Of a stretch of 64,000 bases of DNA, positions 18,143 through 27,166 are shown piece by piece. Source of the DNA: UBA168 sp011055275 (GTDB taxonomy: Archaea; Thermoproteota; Thermoprotei_A; Marsarchaeales; UBA168); the NCBI GenBank assembly GCA_046635845.1, contig JAQQXN010000003.1; one strand, written 5' to 3'. Made by a program: the position numbers and the translations under genes. The notes beneath the pieces were generated by a model that saw only the letters and a list, made by a program, of their open reading frames with translations, had not been told where the DNA came from and did not search any database. Every line of letters starts with the position of its first letter. Positions within the stretch are counted from its first letter, which is position 1.

Positions 18143-19633
18143 TTAAGGCTTACTTTGCTCACTTTGCGACCAACGAAAGCCATACCTCATCGCCTTCGCG
18201 AGGAATAGGTACGTACCTCCTCCAGCAAATAAAGCCATGTACCATCCAAAATCGCTCAAGGGGCCAAATCCCAACAGCGCTCCGGATACCGGTATAGCGG
18301 CGCCTAGAGCCGTCGCCACCAAAGCCATAGCATTTATCCCGTTGTTATACCAGTAAGCCCCGCCCCTCAAGAAGAGGTCAGCCAGGGAGATCTTTCTCTT
18401 CCTTATTATCCAGTAATCAACCATCATCACGCCGGCCACGGAACCCAATGCGCTCCCGAGAACGTTTAGCGCGTTCAATATGTTTGTGGCGCTTGTGTAC
18501 CAGTACCACGGGGCGAACGCCACGCCCACCAATGACGCCAGCACCGATGCCTTCCTCCAATTGAGCTTTGGGAAGAAGGAAAGCACGTCGTAAACTGGGG
18601 AGACGAGGTTTGCGGCAACGTTAACCCCGACGGTGGCCGCTATGAGCGTCACCCCTATGGCAGCTGAAATCAACTTGTTAGCCGACAAGAGGTACATTAT
18701 GTTCACAGGATTAACGTAGGTTATGGCCTCTGAGGAGGGGATGTGAAACACGTATATCAGCGACGATATGGTTCCAGCCGCTACGAAAGAAAAGGCCACG
18801 AAGATCACGGGAAAGCCTATGGCTTGGCCTATTAACTGATCACGCTGTGACTTGGCAAACCGCGTGAAGTCCATTATGTTAAGTACCAGCGTCGAGTAGG
18901 CGCCGGCCAAAGAGGCTACCGCCAAGGCCATGGAGTAGGGACTAGCGCTGGGATGCGCCAAAGAAGACACGTAAGTTAGCGCCTGAAGCCCATGCGCTAG
19001 GTAAAGGCCATATGCCATCATGCCCACGAAGGACGCCAATATGACGGGTCCCAACACCAGCTCGAAGTACTTAACCTCCTTCATTCCCCTGAACAGGGCA
19101 AGCAAGTTGACCAGCCAGAAGGCCGCAAAGGAAATGGCCATGTTCAGGGGCATTCCGATCACGTTTTGAGTTAACGAAGACCACCACGGAAAGTAAAGTC
19201 CCATAACCGAGCTGATAAGCGTGGCACCGACGTAAGTCTGTATCGCGAAAAAGAAGAGGGCCGAAAATGCCCTCAACACTATGGGTATGTATGATCCCCT
19301 AATGCCGTATGAGGCCCTTATGCTCGTGGGAAAGGGTATACCCCACTTGGCTCCCATGTGGCCGTTGAGGTACATGGCCACGAGTTCCGTTCCATAGGCC
19401 AAAGCGGTGATCACGAGGGCAAGGATGGGGCCAAATTCGAAGGTAAGCAGCCCTGCTATCTCGAACTGCACCACGTTGTGGACCATGCCAGCCCATACGG
19501 TCGTAAAGCTAACCCAACTCCAGTCCCTCGACCTCTTTGGAACGGGAGCTAGGTTGTCGTTGAAGTACCGCTGATCTACGTTAGCCCTTCCTTGGCCGTA
19601 ATCATCGAGATCCAAAGCGACTTCTTCCTTCAT
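18143..19633 (-). CDS. NCS1-family nucleobase/allantoin-type transporter, 496 aa
   Basis: A 12-helix nucleobase:cation symporter-1. Family features are visible: the N-terminal NDNLAPVPKRSRDWSW segment, the helix-1 region with VWAGMVHNVVQFE, and the central DFTRFAKS segment. NCS1 proteins move cytosine, uracil, hydantoins, allantoin or thiamine with Na+ or H+. No matching catabolic gene adjoins. CCTTAAAAGC about 26 bases before the ATG is a good TATA box. The start codon overlaps a 13-base palindrome shared with the divergent flavoprotein promoter. Confidence 0.8.
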   Translation of the reverse strand: MKEEVALDLDDYGQGRANVDQRYFNDNLAPVPKRSRDWSWVSFTTVWAGMVHNVVQFEIAGLLTFEFGPILALVITALAYGTELVAMYLNGHMGAKWGIPFPTSIRASYGIRGSYIPIVLRAFSALFFFAIQTYVGATLISSVMGLYFPWWSSLTQNVIGMPLNMAISFAAFWLVNLLALFRGMKEVKYFELVLGPVILASFVGMMAYGLYLAHGLQALTYVSSLAHPSASPYSMALAVASLAGAYSTLVLNIMDFTRFAKSQRDQLIGQAIGFPVIFVAFSFVAAGTISSLIYVFHIPSSEAITYVNPVNIMYLLSANKLISAAIGVTLIAATVGVNVAANLVSPVYDVLSFFPKLNWRKASVLASLVGVAFAPWYWYTSATNILNALNVLGSALGSVAGVMMVDYWIIRKRKISLADLFLRGGAYWYNNGINAMALVATALGAAIPVSGALLGFGPLSDFGWYMALFAGGGTYLFLAKAMRYGFRWSQSEQSKP

Positions 19634-19715
19634 AACGGCGTTATTACATAGCTTTTAAGGCATTGGCATGTGCAAGCACAGCAATACACTTAATAACGCC
19701 ATAATAAAGGCACGT
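19634..19715. promoter_or_regulatory. Divergent promoter with repeated ATAACG-type element
   Basis: TATA-like boxes lie at 19651-19660 (minus strand, for the NCS1 gene) and 19687-19696 (plus strand, for the flavoprotein). The sequence ATAACGGCGTTAT at 19632-19644 is a perfect palindrome about its central base and covers the NCS1 start codon. A related element, ATAACGCCATAAT, occupies 19693-19705 between the second TATA box and its ATG. Their placement suits a repressor site acting on both genes, but this is inference. Confidence 0.45.
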
Positions 19716-21053
19716 ATGTACGATGTTGTTTACTTGGGCGGAGGACCAGGAGGCTACGTGGGCGCGGTGACCAGCGCGTCTTTGGGAAAGAGGGTGGCTG
19801 TGGTGGAGAGGAAGAAGATCGGTGGGACGTGCGTTAACGTGGGCTGCATTCCCGCAGACGCGGCGCTTTCCAACGTGTCGCTTTCGCATTACTCCGGCAA
19901 CGGTGGCTTCGCGTCGCCCATAAAGGTAGACTTCGCGCTCAACATAAAGAGGGCAAAGGAGATCTCCGAAAAGACCGCGGAGCTTGCGCAGTCAGTGCTG
20001 GACTCGCTGGGAGTTGATGTGATTTCGGGGAACGGTTCGGTTAAGAGCGGCGGGGTCAAGGTTAATGGGCAAGAACTAGAGGCAAGCTCGGTCGTCATAG
20101 CCACTGGCGCACGCCACAACCTAGCCCCCTTGAAGGGCGTAGACCCATCGAGGATACTCACCGTTGACAAGTTCTGGGAGCTGGAAGACGTCCCTCAAAG
20201 CGTCGTGGTCTACCAGGGAGGAGCTCCCTCCATACGCGGGCTCGAGATAGGGCAGTTGCTGGCATCCTCAGGGGCTGAAGTAATCGTGGTTGACGAAAAC
20301 GATTCCCTATTTCCGCAGTTCGATCAAGAGCTCACGGGCGCATTAAGGCAAGCGCTGGAAAGCAATGGCCTAAAGTTCGACATGGGCGCAAAGGTCAAAG
20401 GCCTATCTGAAAATTCCATAAGTTATGAGGTTGAGAGTGCGGAAAAGCGGGTCGAGTTCGACGCCATAGTGCCGTCTCATGCCTGGCTTCCAAACACCGA
20501 AGGACTGGGACTGGATGGTCTGGGAGTAAAGACCAAGAACGGATTTGTGACCGTTGATGACCACTGCAGGACGAACTTGCCCTGGCTTTACGCGATAGGT
20601 GAGGCCGCCTCGTACAAGGGTGCCACCAGAGCGATGTACATGGGCAAGGCAGCTGCCCTTAACGCGGCGGGAATTGATTTCCCGGTTAACCACCAGCTAC
20701 TTCCGTCAGGCCTCTACACCGTGCCCCAGTTCGCTGAAGTAGGACTCACCGAAAAGGCAGCGGTCGCTTCCGGCATCGATTACGTTGTTGGCACCTCGAA
20801 CCTTGGCTATAACGAAAAGGCCATGGCCTTGGGTGCGACCGAAGGAATGGTCAAGCTCATATTTGACAAGAAGGGGAAGATCCTCGGAGGAGGACTCGTG
20901 GGATACGACGCTGAGGAGCTCATAAGCCACTTAGCGCTCGCGATAAAGCTCGGAGCCACGGCAAGGGACCTCGCTTACTCGGGATACGAGCACGCGACCG
21001 TGTCCGAAGCCATAGCAGACGCGTCCTCCAGGGCCCTTCTCAGCCTATCCTGA
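19716..21053 (+). CDS. Flavoprotein disulfide reductase (dihydrolipoamide dehydrogenase-like), 445 aa
   Basis: A class I pyridine-nucleotide disulfide oxidoreductase. FAD-binding GGGPGGY and redox-active Cys39/Cys44 (GTCVNVGC) are intact, as is a second FAD contact near LYAIGEAA. Two places depart from the family: the NAD-binding GxGxxG is replaced by GGAPSIRG, and the C-terminal catalytic HPT is HAT in YEHATVSEAI, though His and Glu remain. No lipoyl-dependent dehydrogenase subunits are nearby, so the partner is unknown. ATG 19716 lies about 25 bases after TATA-like ACTTAATAA. It is divergent from the NCS1 transporter. Confidence 0.8.
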   Translation: MYDVVYLGGGPGGYVGAVTSASLGKRVAVVERKKIGGTCVNVGCIPADAALSNVSLSHYSGNGGFASPIKVDFALNIKRAKEISEKTAELAQSVLDSLGVDVISGNGSVKSGGVKVNGQELEASSVVIATGARHNLAPLKGVDPSRILTVDKFWELEDVPQSVVVYQGGAPSIRGLEIGQLLASSGAEVIVVDENDSLFPQFDQELTGALRQALESNGLKFDMGAKVKGLSENSISYEVESAEKRVEFDAIVPSHAWLPNTEGLGLDGLGVKTKNGFVTVDDHCRTNLPWLYAIGEAASYKGATRAMYMGKAAALNAAGIDFPVNHQLLPSGLYTVPQFAEVGLTEKAAVASGIDYVVGTSNLGYNEKAMALGATEGMVKLIFDKKGKILGGGLVGYDAEELISHLALAIKLGATARDLAYSGYEHATVSEAIADASSRALLSLS

Positions 21054-21075
21054 CAGGGATTTTTCGCGCGTCTCC

Positions 21076-21828
21076 TTACTCATCAACCCATTTCATGAAC
21101 TTTATGGCAAGCGTTGGATAAATAACCAGCTGAACGAGCACCGCGATCAATGAGAGAGGCGAGGCAGGTTGCAATCCGAGATACCACTGAGATAGAGCCG
21201 ATATAGGAGTGGACGGAGATACGAGGAGAACGTAGAAGGCGTACTTGGGAAGATCGCCGTATGGGTAGTAAAGCGGAGGCAGAAGCGTCAAAAGCACGGA
21301 CAAAAGACTTGATATTCCCCAGACGTTCCTCATGTGCCTTACGTGGCTAGCGATGAGCATTGCCATGGATGTCGACGACACGGAAAGCACAACCACCATG
21401 ATCACGAGTATCCCGAAACCAGCCAAGTCATAAATGTGAAGTAACGCACCTAAGACCGCGTAAAGGATAAGACCGGGCAAGGAGTAAACTAAGTTACTCA
21501 GCATAAGTGCCGTTGCGTAGTCCATTGCCCTTACCCTTGAGGCCACTAACAAGTCCTGTATCTTAAGCTCCCTTCTCAAAAACACGAAATCCCCAACCGA
21601 CGTCAAGGAGTTGCCAGAAACTATGCCCAATATGCCTCCCAGCACCCCGAATGCGAGATAAGCGCCGTGAGATATCACATATATGAAGAAGAGGAGCGAC
21701 AGAGGAAGGCTGAGATATGACAACACGAAGAAAGGTCCCCTCTTCATGCCTGAGTAGCCGTAAAACCACGTGAAGGCCGCCACGAAACGCAGCCTTTGCC
21801 CTAGCTCGCTCGTCATCTGACTCTCCAT
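21076..21828 (-). CDS. ABC-2 type permease, 250 aa
   Basis: Six hydrophobic segments in the ABC-2 arrangement make this the membrane half of an exporter. Its start lies 16 bases inside the end of the ATPase gene at 21813-22682, so the two are coupled. Single-permease ABC-2 systems in archaea export drugs, lipids or polysaccharides; the cargo is unknown here. Confidence 0.75.
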   Translation of the reverse strand: MESQMTSELGQRLRFVAAFTWFYGYSGMKRGPFFVLSYLSLPLSLLFFIYVISHGAYLAFGVLGGILGIVSGNSLTSVGDFVFLRRELKIQDLLVASRVRAMDYATALMLSNLVYSLPGLILYAVLGALLHIYDLAGFGILVIMVVVLSVSSTSMAMLIASHVRHMRNVWGISSLLSVLLTLLPPLYYPYGDLPKYAFYVLLVSPSTPISALSQWYLGLQPASPLSLIAVLVQLVIYPTLAIKFMKWVDE

Positions 21829-22682
21829 TTCGCTCGCCCTCCTTTGGTGCCCGTATCCTCTGGCATCGCATCTTCTGGCGCCGCACCCATGGTTATCATG
21901 ACGTCTTCAAGCCCCACTGGCCTTATTACTGCCCGCCCCACGAACTCTGATGCCCTGCTCTCATCCACGTATGAAATGTTAATGCCGCCAATCCTTATGT
22001 CGCCAACTCCCTCGACCCTCACCTTTCCCTTCAGCGGTCTCAACAACTCATCAGCCGTTCCCTTTACCACAAGTCTCCCTTTGTCCACAAGGAGTATCTC
22101 ATCGCTGAGAGCTGCGGCCTCTTCCATGTAGTGCGTGGTAAGGATTATCTGCGAATCTAGCGACCTTATGGCCTGCCAAACCGAAAGCCTTGATATGGGA
22201 TCAAGACCAACCGTCGGCTCATCCAAAAATATTACCTCAGCATTGGAGGCAAGCGCCATGGCCACGAACACCTTCCTCTTCATACCACCCGAGAGCTCGT
22301 CCGTTGGACGATCCATGAAGTCACCGAGGTCCAGCTCCTTTAGCGCCTTCCTCGCTGCAGCCGATGCCTCCGAGAAGGAGAAGCCCCTGGCCACTAAGTA
22401 CATGAAGACGTGCTCGTAGGGGCTGGCCATCCCAGCGGTCTGGGCTTCCTGGGGAATACTGCACACGAGCTCCCTGACCTTCCTCGCCTCCGATATCACG
22501 TCGTACCCGTTTATTGAAGCGCTTCCCTTGGTTGGCTTCAGCTGCGTGGACAATATCCTCAAGAGCGTGGTTTTTCCCGCCCCGTTCCTGCCTAGTACAG
22601 TCGCGCGCCTCGACCCGATTGTTCCCGTGAAGTCTCTGAGAGCGACTTGCCCGTTGCCGTAAACTTTGGTTATCGAACTCAT
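21813..22682 (-). CDS. ABC transporter ATPase of an ABC-2 exporter, 289 aa
   Basis: Walker A GRNGAGKTTL, Q-loop CSIPQEAQ, signature LSGGMKRK, Walker B VIFLDEPTVGLDP and the switch His in TTHYMEEA are all present, so the ATPase should be active. The C-terminal extension (about 70 residues) resembles the DUF4162 region of DrrA-type exporters. The permease follows with overlap. A TATA-like GATAAAAAT lies about 39 bases before the ATG, which leaves a short leader. Confidence 0.85.
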   Translation of the reverse strand: MSSITKVYGNGQVALRDFTGTIGSRRATVLGRNGAGKTTLLRILSTQLKPTKGSASINGYDVISEARKVRELVCSIPQEAQTAGMASPYEHVFMYLVARGFSFSEASAAARKALKELDLGDFMDRPTDELSGGMKRKVFVAMALASNAEVIFLDEPTVGLDPISRLSVWQAIRSLDSQIILTTHYMEEAAALSDEILLVDKGRLVVKGTADELLRPLKGKVRVEGVGDIRIGGINISYVDESRASEFVGRAVIRPVGLEDVMITMGAAPEDAMPEDTGTKGGRAKWRVR

Positions 22683-22728
22683 CTCTATCGTGGTGGCTTA
22701 CCTCCAGCTGAGATTTTTATCAGCTGGA

Positions 22729-23337
22729 TCACTCATCCATACCGAAAAAGCATTTCGCTAGGCCCGTCTTTCTCAGCGCGTTCTCCCAATCGACCTTTAG
22801 AAGCACGTAGCCCAGAACCACGAAGGCCACCGCAAAACTGGCAGAGAGATCGATAAGCGAAAGGCCAAAGCGCTTCGTAAAGCCTCCCAAGTAGAAAAGG
22901 CCTGCGAGTTCAACGGGGATCTCAAAGGCGCTCTTGGCAAGCTTTCCCGCCAAGGCCATGGCGTTCACCTTTAGCGCGGAGGCAGCGGCCACTCCACCTC
23001 CCACGTACAAGTAATCGTCAAGGGGAAGAACCGGCAAAAAAGCGAGCACGAAAACAGTGACGTAAAATGAGCGCTTTTTCGCGAACTTCTTAAGTAAGGA
23101 GACGTTCTTGTTGCCCGATAACGGCGTTCTCAGCCCTATCCCCAAGGCATACATGACGTTCTTCGATACCGACGCGCCAATAGCCGTGATCGCAATGGAC
23201 TCAGCTACGTTCAGTGGGTTCACGCCGAACTGGTAAAGCATTCCCACGGCGATGAACGTGTAGGACGCACCGAAGAAGGGCGTGGCGTTGCTTAGAAACG
23301 AGACGACGAAAAGCCAGCCCAAATCTATGAGATCCAC
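22729..23337 (-). CDS. VTT/DedA-like membrane protein, 202 aa
   Basis: Several hydrophobic segments, a re-entrant-looking SNATPFFGASYTF region near the N-terminus and a FLPVLPLDDYLYVGGG segment near residue 105 recall the VTT (DedA/SNARE-associated) fold, whose bacterial members help recycle lipid carriers. The match is by eye and not strong. The start is GTG 23337, about 27 bases after TATA-like TTTTAATGC. It is followed by the ABC-2 exporter genes on the same strand after 46 bases. Confidence 0.45.
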   Translation of the reverse strand: MDLIDLGWLFVVSFLSNATPFFGASYTFIAVGMLYQFGVNPLNVAESIAITAIGASVSKNVMYALGIGLRTPLSGNKNVSLLKKFAKKRSFYVTVFVLAFLPVLPLDDYLYVGGGVAAASALKVNAMALAGKLAKSAFEIPVELAGLFYLGGFTKRFGLSLIDLSASFAVAFVVLGYVLLKVDWENALRKTGLAKCFFGMDE

Positions 23338-23358
23338 AAGATATCCCTTGCGAGAGCA

Positions 23359-25194
23359 TTAAAACATGCCGTCTCGTTGAACCGTCACCGACTTCGCTAG
23401 GTTCCTGGGCTTATCCGGATCAAGGCCTCTCTTCACGGCAGTGTAGTAAGCCAGAAGCTGAAGCGGAAGCACGTAAGCAATGGGAGTGACTATGGGCAGC
23501 ATCGGGGGCATGCCAACGTAGAAGTCGCTGAGCTCCCTCAGCTCCTTGTCGTCCTCCTCTCCGAAGGCTATTATCTGCCCACCGCGTGACTTTATCTCCA
23601 TGACGTTGCCTATCATCACTTTTCTCGTGCTGTCCCTCGGAGCTATGAATATTACGGGAACGCCCTTTTCGATAAGGGCTATGGGACCGTGCTTGCTTTC
23701 ACCTGCCGAGTAAGCGGTGGACGGTATGTAGGAGATCTCAAGCATCTTAAGCCTCCCCTCGTAAGCGGTTGCCGTGTTTATCCCTCTGCCCATGAAGAAT
23801 ATGTGAGGCGATTTGTAAAGCACGTCCGCGAGTTGCTTCATCTTGTCCGATGTGGAGGTGAGCACGCCTTCCACCAGCTTGGGGAGACCTTCCATGGCCT
23901 CCTCGTACTGGTCCATTTCCATCTGCGATAGCTTGCCGCGCTTCTTTCCCAAGTTCATGGCAAGCTTCATGTGAACTAGCAGCTGAGACGTGTAGGTTTT
24001 TGTGGCCGCGACCCCTATTTCGGGTCCCGATTGCTGGATTATATAAGCCCTCGTTATCCTCGTTATGGTAGACCCAACCACGTTTGTTATGGCCAGGACA
24101 GTGCTCGCCTTAAGCCTCGCGTAGCTCGCTATCCTGAGCACGTCGGCGGTCTCTCCCGATTGGCTGACCAAGAGAAGCGCTGAGTCAGCGTCAAGTGCCT
24201 TGCCGTACTGCTCCTCGAACTCGCTGGCAATGGAGGGTATCGTTGGGAGCGCTGACATGTAAGAGTACATGTAGCTACCCGCAAGGCAAGAGTTATACGA
24301 AGTACCGGCCCCCACCAAATACGTTACGCGGGCCCTGTCTATGAGCTCTGTCAAGACGTCGAGGTAGGGCTTTTGAAGATTAAGGGTATACCTTATGGAT
24401 GTAGGCTGTTCCATTATTTCCTTGAGCATGTAGTGCTCGTAACCTCCTTTGCTTACCTGGTCAACGCTCATCTTCAGCTCCACTGGGTGCTTCTCCACCT
24501 TCGCCCCGTCGCCTATCCTGTATATTTCATACGAGTCAGGCGTTATCACCGCCATCTCTCCGTCGTCAAGCGGAATGATCTTGTTAGTGGAATCTATGAA
24601 GGCCACGGCGTCTGACGCGGCGTAATTCTCCCCGTTTCCCACGCCCAATAGAAGGGGGCTCTCGTTCTTAACTACCACGACCTTGTCAGGCTCCTTCTTA
24701 CTGATTATGGCAAGCGCAAAGGACCCCTGCAACTCGCGCATGGCGCTCATAACGGCACTGACGAAGTCCATTCCCTGATTCACGTAGTCCTCTATGAGAT
24801 GCGCTATTATCTCCGTGTCCGTCCTAGACCTGATCTCGTGATCCTTTTTAATTAGCTTTTCCTTAAGATCAAAGAAGTTTTCTATCACGCCATTATGAAC
24901 GACCGCTATCTCGCCCTTGCAGTCAAGCTGAGGGTGCGCGTTTGTGACCGTAGGAAGGCCATGCGTAGCCCACCTATTGTGAGCTATGCCTATCTTTCCC
25001 TTCATCTCGTCAAAGTGCACGTTCTTGTCAACTTCCTCGAGTTTGCCCACTCCCTTCCTCACCATGAGCTCGCCGCCGCCAACCGTTGCCATACCGGAGG
25101 AGTCGTACCCCCCGTACTCCAACCTCTTGAGCCCAACCTTCAGGACCGGTGCCACATCGCGCTTGGAAGAAGCTATGGCAAATATTCTACACAT
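23359..25194 (-). CDS. glmS: Glutamine--fructose-6-phosphate aminotransferase, 611 aa
   Basis: Makes glucosamine-6-phosphate, the first step toward amino sugars used in surface glycans. Cys2 of MCRIF is the glutaminase nucleophile, exposed after Met removal. GGYDSSG, HNRWATHG and RSRTDTE mark the glutaminase domain (1-230), and two SIS domains follow (VSQSGETADVL; HGPIALIEKG), ending in LAKSVTVQ. Full length and apparently intact. TATTTAAGCGC lies 27 bases before the ATG; no riboswitch-like leader exists. The neighbouring STT3-like and GT2 genes also use activated sugars, but they are far away. Confidence 0.95.
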   Translation of the reverse strand: MCRIFAIASSKRDVAPVLKVGLKRLEYGGYDSSGMATVGGGELMVRKGVGKLEEVDKNVHFDEMKGKIGIAHNRWATHGLPTVTNAHPQLDCKGEIAVVHNGVIENFFDLKEKLIKKDHEIRSRTDTEIIAHLIEDYVNQGMDFVSAVMSAMRELQGSFALAIISKKEPDKVVVVKNESPLLLGVGNGENYAASDAVAFIDSTNKIIPLDDGEMAVITPDSYEIYRIGDGAKVEKHPVELKMSVDQVSKGGYEHYMLKEIMEQPTSIRYTLNLQKPYLDVLTELIDRARVTYLVGAGTSYNSCLAGSYMYSYMSALPTIPSIASEFEEQYGKALDADSALLLVSQSGETADVLRIASYARLKASTVLAITNVVGSTITRITRAYIIQQSGPEIGVAATKTYTSQLLVHMKLAMNLGKKRGKLSQMEMDQYEEAMEGLPKLVEGVLTSTSDKMKQLADVLYKSPHIFFMGRGINTATAYEGRLKMLEISYIPSTAYSAGESKHGPIALIEKGVPVIFIAPRDSTRKVMIGNVMEIKSRGGQIIAFGEEDDKELRELSDFYVGMPPMLPIVTPIAYVLPLQLLAYYTAVKRGLDPDKPRNLAKSVTVQRDGMF

Positions 25195-25244
25195 AATGCA
25201 GGTTCTCCCAGCGCTTAAATACCTTTTGAGCTTTTGCCGAGCTG

Positions 25245-26021
25245 CTACGACGAGTTTTCCGGAGCGGAAGGCCCGGAAGCGTGTTCAGTTGACCCGCTAC
25301 CCGTGTCCGATGTCGTGCTTGATGCCGAACTTCCCTCCTTTTCCGACCTAGCGCTCGACCCCCTGCGAGAGCCAATCCAGGCCACCAGTGCGGTTATCAC
25401 CGCCGAAGCGGCGACCACCGCGGCCAAGTACTCATATGGCGCGTAGCTCGGCCCACGGACCACCACGTTGGTACTTACCAGTTCAAAGCTAAGAGGCTCT
25501 CCCGGGCCCAAGTATACCACTTCCTTCACGAGCATGCCCGTCCTCTGATCAAACCAATCCACGTTACCCTCCCCAAAGTTGACTTCATCTGTGACGAACT
25601 TTCCAGCTGGTACGTTCATGACAACGCCTGTGGTATCAGTTACGTTAGAGGGTGTGCCAGGGGGCAGCTTGCCAGCGTTAAGCATCCCCATGTAACTGGA
25701 GTTCAAAGCCGGGAAGCCCGTGGGATTCGAGAACGTGGCAGTGGTGCTCGTGCCATTCCGGTAAAACTCGCTTAGATTTCCATAAAAAGTGACGGAGATA
25801 AGGAACGTCTGCTGTTGCGCGTTGACGTCACTCACCTGATAGCGAACCTGTCCAGAGTACGTTAAGCTGCCAGTAAGGCCGCTCAGCGTGAAATTCATCT
25901 GGTAAACCGCGTATGCCCCATCAAAGGCGTACGCGGGAGCTGCTGCTCCAAAAACAAGAACAGGAGCGGCCGAAAGAAGCAGCAGCATCGCAAAAAGCGT
26001 ACATTTAGCCAAACTTTTCAT
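25245..26021 (-). CDS. Secreted membrane-anchored unknown protein, 258 aa
   Basis: Residues 1-27 are a signal peptide. The middle is beta-rich with several N-x-S/T sequons and a repeated FTLSGLTGSLTYSGQVRYQV-type strand pattern. A membrane helix (about residues 196-216, YLAAVVAASAVITALVAWI) is followed by a Ser/Gly-rich cytoplasmic tail of about 40 residues. I do not recognise the outer domain. A TATA-like GATTTATACG lies 28 bases upstream, so it is transcribed separately from the similar-looking gene at 26051-27073, though both may serve the same surface process. Confidence 0.6.
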   Translation of the reverse strand: MKSLAKCTLFAMLLLLSAAPVLVFGAAAPAYAFDGAYAVYQMNFTLSGLTGSLTYSGQVRYQVSDVNAQQQTFLISVTFYGNLSEFYRNGTSTTATFSNPTGFPALNSSYMGMLNAGKLPPGTPSNVTDTTGVVMNVPAGKFVTDEVNFGEGNVDWFDQRTGMLVKEVVYLGPGEPLSFELVSTNVVVRGPSYAPYEYLAAVVAASAVITALVAWIGSRRGSSARSEKEGSSASSTTSDTGSGSTEHASGPSAPENSS

Positions 26022-26050
26022 GCCCTACAACCGCATGAAGGCGTATAAAT

Positions 26051-27073
26051 CTATCGAGCAACTCGCCCTATTACGACCTTCCAAGAGTAAAGCGTGTAGC
26101 CGGCCACAAGGGAGTTGGTCGCGCTGTAATACGTTTCCATTCCAACCTGAATGGCATTCAAGTAATATGTGCTGGGATTGTAAAAGCTGAGGCCAACCTT
26201 GGGAAGGATGGAAGATATGTCCTCGAGCAAATCCTTAACGGGAACTCCGACCTCACCCCTTGCCACCCCTCCCGCCGAGGGATATTCAAGGACAAAGTAC
26301 ACGCCCGCCCACCCGGTGGCGCTACCGGTGTGAGGCAGGACGTACACTTGATATTGGGCGGTGACGGTCGTGCCGTTGATTATGGTCGGGGCGCTTACCG
26401 TGCCCACGTTAACAAAAGGCTGCGAAAGCCCTGGTGATTGGCTGTACATCCATATCATGACCTCGATGTCCTTCGACCCCAAGCTCGTTATGTTCGGGTT
26501 GCTCGTTAGCCACATGTCGTAAGAGAAATCTCCAATGCTGCCTGCGTAAACGTAGGTCGAGTAATTCAAAACCGAGTAGAAGTTGGGAAGATCGGAAACG
26601 ATCGAGGGAAGGGCCAGCACCTTTAGCTGCTCCGTGGCCGTCCCAAAGGGGAACCAGAGCTCTTTGCCGTACATCAAGCCGGGGTAACCTGTGACCTTTA
26701 TATCGCTTATGTCGGTCACGTTGCTCAGGTCCATTGAAACCTGTAGCCTGTCGTCCCTGAAAATCATGTTAACCGAGCCGTTTGCCCCCGCCAAGTTCCA
26801 CATAAAGGGCGACATCATGAGCGATAGGCCATCGCCCTTAACCTCAGCCATGGCGTAGTAGCTTTGGTTGCTAATCGTGACGAAGTGCTCTAGACTTGTG
26901 GACAGAAAGCTGAAACCCCCTTGAGCAGTTGAAAGCTCGTACGTCTCGTTGGTCCGCGGCGGAAATAGCGTGTAAACTTGCGGTTGCCTTGGTTCAAGAA
27001 GGTAGGGGCCGGCTGCCGCTCCTATCATAACTATAACGATAACCGCTATTAATGCCACAAAAGTTTTTCTCAT
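26051..27073 (-). CDS. Exported unknown protein with N-terminal membrane anchor, 340 aa
   Basis: One hydrophobic helix (about residues 5-26) with positive N-terminus, probably an uncleaved anchor, then a beta-rich outer domain with many Tyr, Asn and Ser and several glycosylation sequons. The domain is not recognised. There is no C-terminal anchor, unlike its neighbour at 25245. A TATA-like T-rich box lies about 26 bases before the ATG, and the gene is divergent from the glycoside hydrolase at 27167. Confidence 0.6.
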   Translation of the reverse strand: MRKTFVALIAVIVIVMIGAAAGPYLLEPRQPQVYTLFPPRTNETYELSTAQGGFSFLSTSLEHFVTISNQSYYAMAEVKGDGLSLMMSPFMWNLAGANGSVNMIFRDDRLQVSMDLSNVTDISDIKVTGYPGLMYGKELWFPFGTATEQLKVLALPSIVSDLPNFYSVLNYSTYVYAGSIGDFSYDMWLTSNPNITSLGSKDIEVMIWMYSQSPGLSQPFVNVGTVSAPTIINGTTVTAQYQVYVLPHTGSATGWAGVYFVLEYPSAGGVARGEVGVPVKDLLEDISSILPKVGLSFYNPSTYYLNAIQVGMETYYSATNSLVAGYTLYSWKVVIGRVAR

Positions 27074-27166
27074 GAATCTATCTCACTAATAACTAAAAAA
27101 GCTTGCGTCCCATCAAATAAAACGCTAAGCCCAGATACCCTTTTAAGTTCACCGAACACGTAAGTC

